In this document: one piece after another, positions 1-5,287 of the stretch
How the letters are laid out: every line of letters begins with the position of its first letter
Numbering within the stretch: position 1 is the stretch's first letter
Assembly (NCBI GenBank): GCA_021545625.1
Contig: JAJRVH010000062.1
Location: forward strand, 1-5,287
Source of the DNA: Zetaproteobacteria bacterium
Lineage (GTDB): Bacteria; Pseudomonadota; Zetaproteobacteria; Mariprofundales; Mariprofundaceae
Reading direction: 5' to 3'
DNA length: 5,287 nt
Translations under genes and position numbers: made by a program
The notes under the pieces: model-generated
Databases searched by the model: none
Told to the model about the DNA's origin: nothing
Seen by the model: the letters and a program-made list of their open reading frames with translations, nothing else

Positions 1-678
1 GCCGATCTCCGCCTTCAGCTCCCGGCCCGCTTCGGACTGCGGATCCAGGCGCAGATAGGATTCGATTTCCATATAGGCGATCTCGGGATAGCCCTTGCGA
101 AGAAAACGCTTCGCCTCGCTGTAGGCCAGCTCCGCACGATCCTCCAGCGCATTCTGGAACTGTTCCCGCTTGCGCAAAAACACCGCGTCACGGGCCGGCA
201 CGCCTTTGGGCGGCTCAAAATCGTCCTGATGCGCCAGCCATTCGGAATCCTGCTGGCGCCTTACCTTGAGCAGCGCATCGAGCCGCACCTGCCGGAACTT
301 CAGCTCCATCGCCTGCCGCTTTTTGAGCAGCGACGCAGGCTTGAGCGAGAATGACGCGGCCTGTTCGTAGGCCTGCATGGCTCTGAACCATTCGCCCTTC
401 GCCTCGGCCTTGCCGGCCAGCGCGCGGTAATGCCCGAGCAGACGCCTGCGGGCCGGTTCGATACGTTTTTTCAGAAATGCCTGCGCCTGAGGATAATCCT
501 CGCGAGTCTTGTCCATGGCCAGCACCTTGGCCCGGGCCTTCATGATCTGACCTCGCTCGAAATCCTTCTGAACCGAGGCAAAGGTATTGAAAAAGCTGAA
601 GGATGGCACCTTGCCCGCACCCAGGGAGGTGCAGCCGCTCAGCAGGAGTATGATTGCAATACCGGCAATTCGATGCAT
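1..678 (-). CDS. TPR-like outer-membrane lipoprotein (partial, C-terminus beyond window)
   Basis: The first 226 codons are present; the frame is still open at the left edge. The start is the ATG at 678, 3 bases after the adenylate cyclase stop, with a GGAG about 11 bases upstream. Residues 1-16 form a short lipoprotein signal: a hydrophobic stretch, then the lipobox LSGC with Cys16 as the lipidation site. The residue after Cys is Thr, not Asp, so by the usual Lol rule the protein should go to the outer membrane. The rest is helical and rich in Lys, Arg, Glu and Gln. Residues about 90-115 (KAEAKGEWFRAMQAYEQA) and about 187-225 (GYPEIAYMEIESYLRLDPQS) have the small/large residue spacing of TPR units. 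I do not recognise the family. Tight coupling to the cyclase suggests shared expression and possibly an envelope partner, which is inference. The lipoprotein call is firm; the function is unknown. Confidence 0.85.
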   Translation of the reverse strand, partial: MHRIAGIAIILLLSGCTSLGAGKVPSFSFFNTFASVQKDFERGQIMKARAKVLAMDKTREDYPQAQAFLKKRIEPARRRLLGHYRALAGKAEAKGEWFRAMQAYEQAASFSLKPASLLKKRQAMELKFRQVRLDALLKVRRQQDSEWLAHQDDFEPPKGVPARDAVFLRKREQFQNALEDRAELAYSEAKRFLRKGYPEIAYMEIESYLRLDPQSEAGRELKAEIG

Positions 679-681
679 TCG

Positions 682-2175
682 CTATATGTCTCCAATGATA
701 TGGCGCACATCCGACGGCAGGGTCAGGTCGAAGGCCAGCGCCACCGCATGCGCGATATTCCGCCTGGCCTCTTCACTGACCGCGATCACGGAACCGCACT
801 TGATCGGCTTGCTGACGCCCTTGATCTCCCGTATGCCGATGCTTCTGAATTCGAAGCCGTCGCCCAGCTGCGCGAATGTTGCCTCGGACATGATCACTTC
901 GCCACCCTCGCCGAGACCGCCCATGCGCGAAGCGACATTCACGGTATCGCCGATCACCGTATATTCCTGACGCTCGGCGGCTCCGATATTACCGACAATG
1001 GCTTCGCCCCGGTTCAATCCGACGCGGAAGGAGATCGGCTCGCCGTTGGAACGCAACACGCCCAGCTTGGAGCAGGCAATCGTCATCGCCAGGCCGGCCT
1101 TGGCCGCGTGGCGGGCATGATCGGGATCATCGTTCGGGTGATTGAACACCGCCATCACCGCATCGCCGATATACTTGTCCACATGTCCACCATAATAATC
1201 GATGACCCGGTGGAATACTTCGAAATGCTTGTTCAGCACCTCGATCACTTCCTCGGTATCGGTCGATTCCGAGAACGATGTAAACTGCACCATATCGGCA
1301 AACAGCACTGTCACTTCCTGACGCCGGTTCTCGACCTTGACCTCACCGGTATCGAACACCTCGGACACCAGCTTCGGGTTCAGATAGCGGCCGAACACAT
1401 CGCGCAATTCTTCCTTGTGGGCCAGTTCGCCGACCATTGCATTGAACTGGGAAATGGCGTCGGAGATTTCGTCGTTGCCACTGACCGGCAGGCGCACGCT
1501 GTAATCGCCGTATGCGACATGGCGGGCGGCATTGGCCAGCATCTCCAGCGGCCGGCTCATGCGCCCCGCGATCCAGTAGACCAGAATGCCCGACAGGATG
1601 ATCACGATTACCGCTGCGATCGAAATGCGGGTCACCAGCTCTCCGGCAAGCTCCTGCCAGGCCTGTTCCGAAAAACGTACGCTGACGGACCCGATCGTCG
1701 TGCCGGCATAGACGACCTTTTTGACATACCACATGCGTTCGGCAGGCAGGCGATTGACGCGCGTATGCGCCGGCAATTCGTGCAACATCGCGTCATCGGC
1801 CTCGATCTGCCCGAAATGCTGTTCCTCGCCATTGACATATTGCAGATGCACGCCCATCACCGACGGCACCTTTTTCAGAAAACTCTGGACCGCCAGTTCG
1901 ATCTCGGCCTTGCTGCCGGCCAACATCGGAATCTTCAGCTCATCGGCCAGCCGGTCCACCTGCACCTCGGCCTGGGCGGCCTGGCTCTTCAACCAGGCAT
2001 CGCGCTCCATATCGAGAATAATCAGGAACAGCACAACATTGGAAACGGCCACCGCAAAGCCCACCAGCATCGTCCAGCGCCAGCGTATCGGAAAACGCGG
2101 CGCCAGTTCGTTCTGAACCTGCTGCTCGTCGTCGCGCTGTTCGTCACGCAAATGTTCTACCCGGGTCGTTTGCAC
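682..2175 (-). CDS. Membrane-bound class III adenylate cyclase with HAMP domain
   Basis: Predicted to make cAMP from ATP at the inner membrane. A 497-residue protein: a charged N-terminus, membrane helix about 35-55, an extracytoplasmic sensor about 56-183, membrane helix about 185-204, HAMP about 202-254, then the class III catalytic domain about 285-465. Catalytic residues are in place: metal-binding Asp294 (LFADMVQF) and Asp338 (KYIGDAVMAVF), purine-selecting Lys334 and Thr406 (EYTVIGD), and transition-state Asn413 and Arg417 (TVNVASRM). The Lys/Thr pair argues for adenylate rather than guanylate cyclase and fits subclass IIIb. The sensor sequence looks CHASE8- or PAS-like, but I cannot assign it. 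The start is GTG at 2175, just inside an in-frame stop (2185-2187). Its GGAG is only 2 bases away, so a slightly later start, such as TTG at codon 9, remains possible. It lies 98 bases after the Rossmann-GGDEF gene and is probably co-transcribed with the lipoprotein gene. Confidence 0.93.
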   Translation of the reverse strand: MQTTRVEHLRDEQRDDEQQVQNELAPRFPIRWRWTMLVGFAVAVSNVVLFLIILDMERDAWLKSQAAQAEVQVDRLADELKIPMLAGSKAEIELAVQSFLKKVPSVMGVHLQYVNGEEQHFGQIEADDAMLHELPAHTRVNRLPAERMWYVKKVVYAGTTIGSVSVRFSEQAWQELAGELVTRISIAAVIVIILSGILVYWIAGRMSRPLEMLANAARHVAYGDYSVRLPVSGNDEISDAISQFNAMVGELAHKEELRDVFGRYLNPKLVSEVFDTGEVKVENRRQEVTVLFADMVQFTSFSESTDTEEVIEVLNKHFEVFHRVIDYYGGHVDKYIGDAVMAVFNHPNDDPDHARHAAKAGLAMTIACSKLGVLRSNGEPISFRVGLNRGEAIVGNIGAAERQEYTVIGDTVNVASRMGGLGEGGEVIMSEATFAQLGDGFEFRSIGIREIKGVSKPIKCGSVIAVSEEARRNIAHAVALAFDLTLPSDVRHIIGDI

Positions 2176-2273
2176 CGCTCCACTCTAGCGAAACGGATGG
2201 ACCGGGCAATGCCAGCAACGCAACCGGCCAAACCCGACAGAAAAACCGGGAACGCCGTCGCCGGACGGAAAAC

Positions 2274-3218
2274 TCAGCCGCCAGCCGGAACGCTCTTGCC
2301 AGCGACCGAAAACAGCGGCATTTCGCCGCACATATCCGGAAACTGGCCCGGAACCACGACACGACTTCGGCCCGCCTTCTTGGCCGCATACATGCAGCAG
2401 TCCGCCTCATGCAGCATTTTCTCGGCCAGTTCGTCGGTGGAACCGCGCACCCCGGCGGGCAGGCCGGCAATACCGGCTGAAAAGGAAATACCCAGCTTCG
2501 TTCCGTCATCCAGATTCACGCCATGAACCCGAATCGCATCCAGCCAGTTGGCGGCCGCCTTCTGCGCACCATCCACATCGGTATGCGGCAGCAACACCAG
2601 AAACTCCTCGCCGCCCCAGCGACAGGGAATGTCCGACTCCCGCAGACTCCCGGTCAGCACACAGGCCATCTCATACAGTACGGCATCTCCGACAGCATGA
2701 CCGTGCCGGTCGTTGACGGCCTTGAAATGATCGATATCCAGCATCACCATGGCATACGGATATCCGTAGCGAACCGCCTGCGCCAGCCCCGAAGCCAGAC
2801 AATTCATACCATGACGACGGTTGTACAGCCCCGTCAGCGCATCGCGACTGGCCTGCTCGTGCAGTTCCCGCTTGGCTCGCTTCAGATTCGTCACCATGCG
2901 CCAGATCAATCTGGCCTCCATGCCGCCGATCACGCCACCGGCTCCGAGGATATCGGATGCCACGACATCCACCATCTCGTTGCCCGTCATATTGAATGCC
3001 ACGCAGGGCGCGCTTTTTTCCAGCGCCTCGGCGACATCGTCGAACACCGGAATGCCGTGTTCCCTGGCCAGCAATATGCCCGCGGCATCCGGGTTCATGT
3101 CGACCACGGCAACGACATCGACCAGATCTTCGTCCTGCAACATCTCGATCATGGCCGCGCCGCCCTGACCCGCACCAATGATCACGGCCCTTCCCGGGTC
3201 CTCTCGCAATGGTATCAT
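2274..3218 (-). CDS. Diguanylate cyclase with N-terminal Rossmann nucleotide-binding domain
   Basis: Predicted cytoplasmic enzyme joining two GTP into c-di-GMP. A 314-residue protein without membrane segments. Residues about 9-100 look like a Rossmann fold: strand 1 with the glycine loop GAGQGG (15-20), strand 2 ending in an acidic residue (VVAVVD, Asp40), then NPDAAG, a pattern typical of NAD(H) binding. A helical linker (about 101-125) leads to the GGDEF domain (about 125-290), which begins RDALTGLYNRR. The domain keeps metal Asp161 (MLDIDHF), Asn169 and Asp178 for guanine, the active-site motif GGEEF (202-206), and the inhibitory I-site RESD (193-196) exactly five residues upstream. It should therefore be active and product-inhibited. 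The ATG at 3218 is chosen because GGGAGG (3229-3234) lies 10 bases upstream and the Rossmann fold starts right after it. The open frame extends to 3302, but those 28 extra residues do not look like a domain. Confidence 0.93.
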   Translation of the reverse strand: MIPLREDPGRAVIIGAGQGGAAMIEMLQDEDLVDVVAVVDMNPDAAGILLAREHGIPVFDDVAEALEKSAPCVAFNMTGNEMVDVVASDILGAGGVIGGMEARLIWRMVTNLKRAKRELHEQASRDALTGLYNRRHGMNCLASGLAQAVRYGYPYAMVMLDIDHFKAVNDRHGHAVGDAVLYEMACVLTGSLRESDIPCRWGGEEFLVLLPHTDVDGAQKAAANWLDAIRVHGVNLDDGTKLGISFSAGIAGLPAGVRGSTDELAEKMLHEADCCMYAAKKAGRSRVVVPGQFPDMCGEMPLFSVAGKSVPAGG

Positions 3219-3228
3219 CCCTGATAAA

Positions 3229-3234
3229 CCTCCC
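3229..3234 (-). promoter_or_regulatory. Ribosome binding site of the Rossmann-GGDEF gene
   Basis: GGGAGG on the minus strand, 10 bases before the ATG at 3218. It favours this start over the first ATG of the open frame at 3302, which would place the site inside the gene. Confidence 0.6.
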
Positions 3235-3307
3235 GGCCGTAACAAGCAGAGGTAGCGGCTTCGAAACGGGAGCGAGCAATTTCTGTACCAAAATAAGGCC
3301 ACGCGGC

Positions 3308-3313
3308 TAGAAT
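3308..3313 (+). promoter_or_regulatory. Candidate -10 element of the yhbY-bolA promoter
   Basis: TAGAAT matches five of six bases of the sigma-70 consensus TATAAT and lies 21 bases before the yhbY start. Transcription would begin near 3320, leaving a leader of about 15 bases that still includes the GGAG at 3324-3327. I see no good -35 at the expected distance, so the call is weak. The gene must have a promoter in this divergent region, because the gene on its left points away. Confidence 0.3.
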
Positions 3314-3334
3314 CCGGATTTCTGGAGAATCACT

Positions 3335-3607
3335 ATGGCACTGAGCAGCACGAAAAAGAAAGCGCTGAAGGCGCAGGCCCACCACCTGAAACCGGTCATT
3401 CGCATCGGCCAGAAAGGCCTCAGCGATGCGGTCATCGAGGAAACCCGGCAAGCGCTGGAAAGTCACGAACTGCTGAAGGTACATATCGCCGATGATGATC
3501 GCGCAGCCCGCCGCGCCGTCTCCGAACAGCTGGCCGTCTCGACAGCTTCCGAAGTCATCAGCCGCATCGGCAAGACCTTTGTCCTGTATCACCGGAAACA
3601 GGCATGA
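3335..3607 (+). CDS. yhbY: YhbY family RNA-binding protein (CRM domain), 50S assembly factor
   Basis: A 90-residue protein made almost entirely of one CRM domain, the usual length for bacterial YhbY. Diagnostic features are the basic start (LSSTKKKALKAQAHHLKPV), the RNA-binding loop GQKG at 25-28 in VIRIGQKGLS, and the conserved ending IGKTFVLYHRK. In E. coli, YhbY binds precursors of the large ribosomal subunit and is thought to act in 50S assembly; this role is transferred from family knowledge. The start is supported by GGAG at 3324-3327, 7 bases upstream. The stop overlaps the start of the BolA-family gene (ATGA), which implies translational coupling. In many proteobacteria yhbY lies divergent to rlmE-ftsH; here the divergent gene is a diguanylate cyclase instead. 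Confidence 0.95.
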   Translation: MALSSTKKKALKAQAHHLKPVIRIGQKGLSDAVIEETRQALESHELLKVHIADDDRAARRAVSEQLAVSTASEVISRIGKTFVLYHRKQA

Positions 3608-3864
3608 GCGAAAAAAACACTGCTGACGAAATACGCGCCCTGCTGGAGGCGGCCTTTGCCCCCGCCACCCTCGAAATCGAGGATGAATCATGGAAACATG
3701 CCGGCCATGCCGGCGCCGGTCGAGGCGGGCATTTCCATGTCCGCATCGGTGCTGCCGCGTTCAGGAACAAGTCCCGCATCCGGTGTCACCGCATGGTCAA
3801 TGCGGCCCTGCAGCCTCTGTTCCCCGAACGAATTCACGCCCTGAGCATCCGCATCGTCGATTGA
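3604..3864 (+). CDS. BolA family protein
   Basis: An 86-residue single-domain protein. The hallmark pattern is clear: a helix with IRALLEAAFAPATLEIEDES, the loop KHAGHAG (31-37), strand HFHVRIGAAAF (43-53), then RCHRMVNAAL (60-69) and the ending ERIHALSIRIVD. His62 and His78 sit at the conserved positions; His78 (HAL) is the likely Fe-S ligand when BolA proteins pair with a monothiol glutaredoxin. Family roles are Fe-S cluster trafficking and, for E. coli BolA, transcriptional control of morphology and biofilm. I cannot separate the BolA, IbaG and other branches by eye, so no symbol is given. The HAGHAG loop is histidine-bearing, not of the cysteine type. It overlaps yhbY by 4 bases and has only a weak ribosome site, so translation probably depends on coupling. 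No clear terminator follows. Confidence 0.93.
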   Translation: MSEKNTADEIRALLEAAFAPATLEIEDESWKHAGHAGAGRGGHFHVRIGAAAFRNKSRIRCHRMVNAALQPLFPERIHALSIRIVD

Positions 3865-3878
3865 AACAGCCCATCACA

Positions 3879-3894
3879 TGGCCCGTTTCTTGCG
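3879..3894 (+). promoter_or_regulatory. Sigma-54 (-24/-12) promoter for the FliX-like/GGDEF operon
   Basis: The sequence TGGCCCG-TTTC-TTGCG fits the RpoN consensus TGGCACG-N4-TTGCW. The invariant GG (3880-3881) and GC (3892-3893) are exactly 10 bases apart, as required; one base differs in each half. The expected start of transcription is near 3905, about 60 bases before the ATG at 3965. The site lies 14 bases after the bolA stop, in the only gap before the next operon. Such a promoter needs an enhancer-binding ATPase; I did not find its binding site. Confidence 0.7.
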
Positions 3895-3909
3895 TATCGT
3901 CCCCCTGAA

Positions 3910-3949
3910 GCGGATCAGCCGCGAATGATGCGCAGGCCCCGAAGCCTGC
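3910..3949 (+). promoter_or_regulatory. Structured mRNA leader with two hairpins ahead of the ribosome site
   Basis: Two small perfect stems lie in the predicted leader: GCGG/CCGC (3910-3922, loop ATCAG) and GCAGGC/GCCTGC (3932-3949, loop CCCGAA). The second ends one base before the ribosome site AGGAGG (3951-3956), which is 8 bases from the ATG at 3965. There is no T-tract, so this is not an intrinsic terminator. Effects on translation or mRNA stability are possible but unproven. Confidence 0.4.
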
Positions 3950-3964
3950 CAGGAGGAGTGATCG

Positions 3965-4369
3965 ATGAAAATCAATCCCCGGGCACCGGTGCGCAATCAC
4001 GCAACCCGGAACAGCGCGAAAACGGACGACAGCGGCGTATTCAGGAACCTGCTGGAAACACAACTCGCCGCAGATGCCGAAACGGCCGCGCCTGCAACTT
4101 CCGACGAACGGTACAGTCCGGACAGCGGCCAGCCGGCCGAACAAACGCTGAGGGAAGGAATGGCGCTGCTGAACGAGGCGCTTGCCTGCCTTGAGTCGGA
4201 CAGCCGGGCCCCTGAAGCGCTGCTCAGGGATATCGGACAATTGCGCAGACAGGTCGCCCTGCATCTCGATTCGCCGCAAGCCGGCATGGATGCGAAGCGG
4301 GAAGATATGAAGCAGGCTGATACCATCCTGGCCGTCGAGGCCGCCCGTATCCGCTCGCTCAAGTCCTGA
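3965..4369 (+). CDS. Small helical protein, possibly FliX-like flagellar assembly regulator
   Basis: A 134-residue protein without signal peptide or membrane segment, so probably cytoplasmic. The start is secure: a full AGGAGG (3951-3956) 8 bases upstream. The layout is a short MKI start, a polar disordered-looking part (about 5-58) rich in Asn, Ala, Thr and Asp, and a helical C-terminal half (about 60-134) with LLNEALACLESD, LLRDIGQLRRQVALHLDSP and ILAVEAARIRSLK. This resembles the alphaproteobacterial flagellar regulator FliX, which begins MKI and ends in a helical region with a final ELRA-type helix. The likeness is weak and recalled by eye, but a sigma-54 promoter fits flagellar control. 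Other possibilities are an unrelated small regulator or a partner of the GGDEF protein that starts 19 bases downstream. That it is a gene is nearly certain; the family is a guess. Confidence 0.8.
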   Translation: MKINPRAPVRNHATRNSAKTDDSGVFRNLLETQLAADAETAAPATSDERYSPDSGQPAEQTLREGMALLNEALACLESDSRAPEALLRDIGQLRRQVALHLDSPQAGMDAKREDMKQADTILAVEAARIRSLKS

Positions 4370-4388
4370 TCCGGAGGAAGTCCGCCAC

Positions 4389-5287
4389 ATGGCCGAGCAT
4401 CTGACAATCATCAACGAATTGCTGGACGACATGGACCGGATACGCCCCCTGCTCATCCGCTCCGACCCCGAAAACCCCGAACTACGCAGCATGACCCGCA
4501 GAATGATCGCCGGGCTTGAACGCATACGGCAATCGCCCGGCGTACCGGAAGCGATATTCCGCTGGCAAAGCGGACTGCTCTCGAGGCTGGTCGACGCGGA
4601 ACACGGCGCCCTTCTGACAGGCAACCGCAACTCGGAACTCGATGACCACGAACGCGACGCGCTGGGAAAGCATGTCAGGGAGCGCCAGGACCTGCTCGCC
4701 CAGGCCGTCCAGGACATCCCGGCCAGCCATGAAGAACTGGCTGCCTGCTGTAAAATTCTCGGCGGTGAATATCAGAACGGCGACACGCTGCCGCAGAACA
4801 TCCGACGACTGCGCAAGCTGCTGCAACAGCATCTGGAGGGGGATGCATCCCTGCACCGCGAGGTTCAGCAACTGATCGCGGCCATCCAGCCGACCCTCTC
4901 CTCGATCACCGAGGTATTACAACAGGCCGGCGAGGAATCGGCCGAACTGCAACAGGCCAGGGCTCTGCTCGAACAGGAGTTGCCATCCGACACGGAAGAG
5001 GCGCGCAAGATCCTGCAACATGCCAGACAGGGCATCCTGAAGGCCGGCAGCAAGCTGGCCAGCGCCAGCGCCCACCTGAAACAGACCATGAACCAGCATA
5101 TGCAACAGCTTTCCCGGCTGTCCGACAGGCTTGAGAAGGCCGAATCGGAGGCGCGCAACGACCCGCTGACCGGCCTGGCCAACCGCCGGCGACTGGCAGA
5201 GTTCCTCAAGGAACTTGACGGCAGGCCGTTCGGGTTTCTTATCATTGATATCGATCATTTCAAGAAGATCAACGACCACTACGGCCA
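4389..5287 (+). CDS. GGDEF-domain protein, probable diguanylate cyclase (partial, C-terminus beyond window)
   Basis: The first 299 codons are present; the frame is open at the right edge. The start is the ATG at 4389, with GGAGG (4373-4377) 11 bases upstream and the preceding gene ending 19 bases before. Residues 1-255 are predicted helical, with no membrane segment: a first part about 1-150, and a part about 155-255 with long heptad-like stretches (IAAIQPTLSSITEVLQQAG, LSRLSDRLEKAESEARN) that looks like a coiled coil feeding into the catalytic domain. The GGDEF domain opens at NDPLTGLANRRRL (257-269) and reaches metal Asp287 in IIDIDHFKKINDHYG, with Asn295 for guanine. The window ends before the GGDEF motif and I-site, so activity cannot be confirmed, nor whether an EAL domain follows. 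A Cys-Cys pair (120-121) is notable. It shares the sigma-54 operon with the FliX-like gene. Confidence 0.92.
   Translation, partial: MAEHLTIINELLDDMDRIRPLLIRSDPENPELRSMTRRMIAGLERIRQSPGVPEAIFRWQSGLLSRLVDAEHGALLTGNRNSELDDHERDALGKHVRERQDLLAQAVQDIPASHEELAACCKILGGEYQNGDTLPQNIRRLRKLLQQHLEGDASLHREVQQLIAAIQPTLSSITEVLQQAGEESAELQQARALLEQELPSDTEEARKILQHARQGILKAGSKLASASAHLKQTMNQHMQQLSRLSDRLEKAESEARNDPLTGLANRRRLAEFLKELDGRPFGFLIIDIDHFKKINDHYG

Noticed and set aside
2231..2268. Possible intrinsic terminator between the Rossmann-GGDEF gene and the adenylate cyclase gene
   Set aside because: On the minus strand a 5-bp stem (2255-2268, CCGTC/GACGG) is followed by TTTTT only after nine bases. The stem is short and the tract too distant, so read-through is as likely.
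2176..2273. Sigma-54-like element upstream of the adenylate cyclase (TGGCCGG...TTGC on the minus strand)
   Set aside because: The GG and GC are 11 bases apart instead of 10, a spacing that normally abolishes function.
430..2526. Plus-strand open frame of 698 codons opposite the adenylate cyclase and parts of both neighbours
   Set aside because: It lies antisense to three well-supported genes, has a skewed His/Arg/Gln-rich composition with no domain, and its start has no ribosome site. Its openness is a by-product of GC-rich codon use on the other strand.
2523..3224. Plus-strand open frame of 233 codons opposite the Rossmann-GGDEF gene
   Set aside because: It is antisense to clear GGDEF and Rossmann coding sequence, and its His/Gln/Arg-rich product shows no recognisable motif.
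3283..3300. Sigma-54-like element upstream of the Rossmann-GGDEF gene (TGGCCTT-ATTT-TGGTA on the minus strand)
   Set aside because: The invariant GC of the -12 element is GT here, so the match is not sufficient.
3219..3302. 28-residue N-terminal extension of the Rossmann-GGDEF protein from the ATG at 3302
   Set aside because: The extension is not domain-like, and a strong GGGAGG site lies before the ATG at 3218, directly ahead of the Rossmann fold.
3932..3949. GCAGGC/GCCTGC stem as a terminator of yhbY-bolA
   Set aside because: No T-tract follows; a ribosome site and a start codon come next, so it is better read as part of the leader of the following gene.
3797..4717. Minus-strand open frame of 306 codons across bolA, the FliX-like gene and the second GGDEF gene
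   Set aside because: The plus-strand genes here have good ribosome sites and recognisable domains; the minus product is Ser/Arg-rich and covers a promoter and two gene boundaries.

Overview
The window looks like a chromosomal segment of a GC-rich Gram-negative proteobacterium, most likely a gammaproteobacterium. The YhbY and BolA proteins are of proteobacterial type, there is an outer-membrane-type lipoprotein signal, and one intergenic region carries a good sigma-54 promoter. I cannot name the species. No rRNA, tRNA, mobile element, CRISPR array or long repeat was seen, and no gene-free stretch exceeds about 120 bases.

Left half, minus strand, in order of transcription. 3218-2274 encodes a soluble diguanylate cyclase in which an N-terminal Rossmann-type nucleotide-binding domain is fused to an intact GGDEF domain. 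2175-682 encodes a membrane-bound class III adenylate cyclase: two membrane segments around an extracytoplasmic sensor, then HAMP, then the catalytic domain. 678 to the left edge encodes a helical, TPR-like lipoprotein that starts 3 bases after the cyclase stop and is cut by the window edge.

Right half, plus strand. 3335-3607 encodes the ribosome-associated RNA-binding protein YhbY, and 3604-3864 a BolA-family protein; their reading frames overlap by 4 bases. Directly behind bolA lies a sigma-54 (-24/-12) promoter at 3879-3894 and a structured leader of about 60 bases. Two genes follow, separated by 19 bases: a 134-residue protein that weakly resembles the flagellar assembly regulator FliX (3965-4369), and a second GGDEF protein with a long helical N-terminal region (4389 to the right edge, cut inside the GGDEF domain).

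The theme is nucleotide second-messenger signalling. One predicted cAMP synthase and two predicted c-di-GMP synthases lie within 5.3 kb, around a housekeeping pair (yhbY-bolA). My reading is that the left cluster senses redox or metabolic state (Rossmann-GGDEF) and the envelope (cyclase plus lipoprotein), while the right cluster is a sigma-54-controlled module, possibly tied to motility. The functional links between genes are inferences from gene order; the enzyme families are well supported by motifs.
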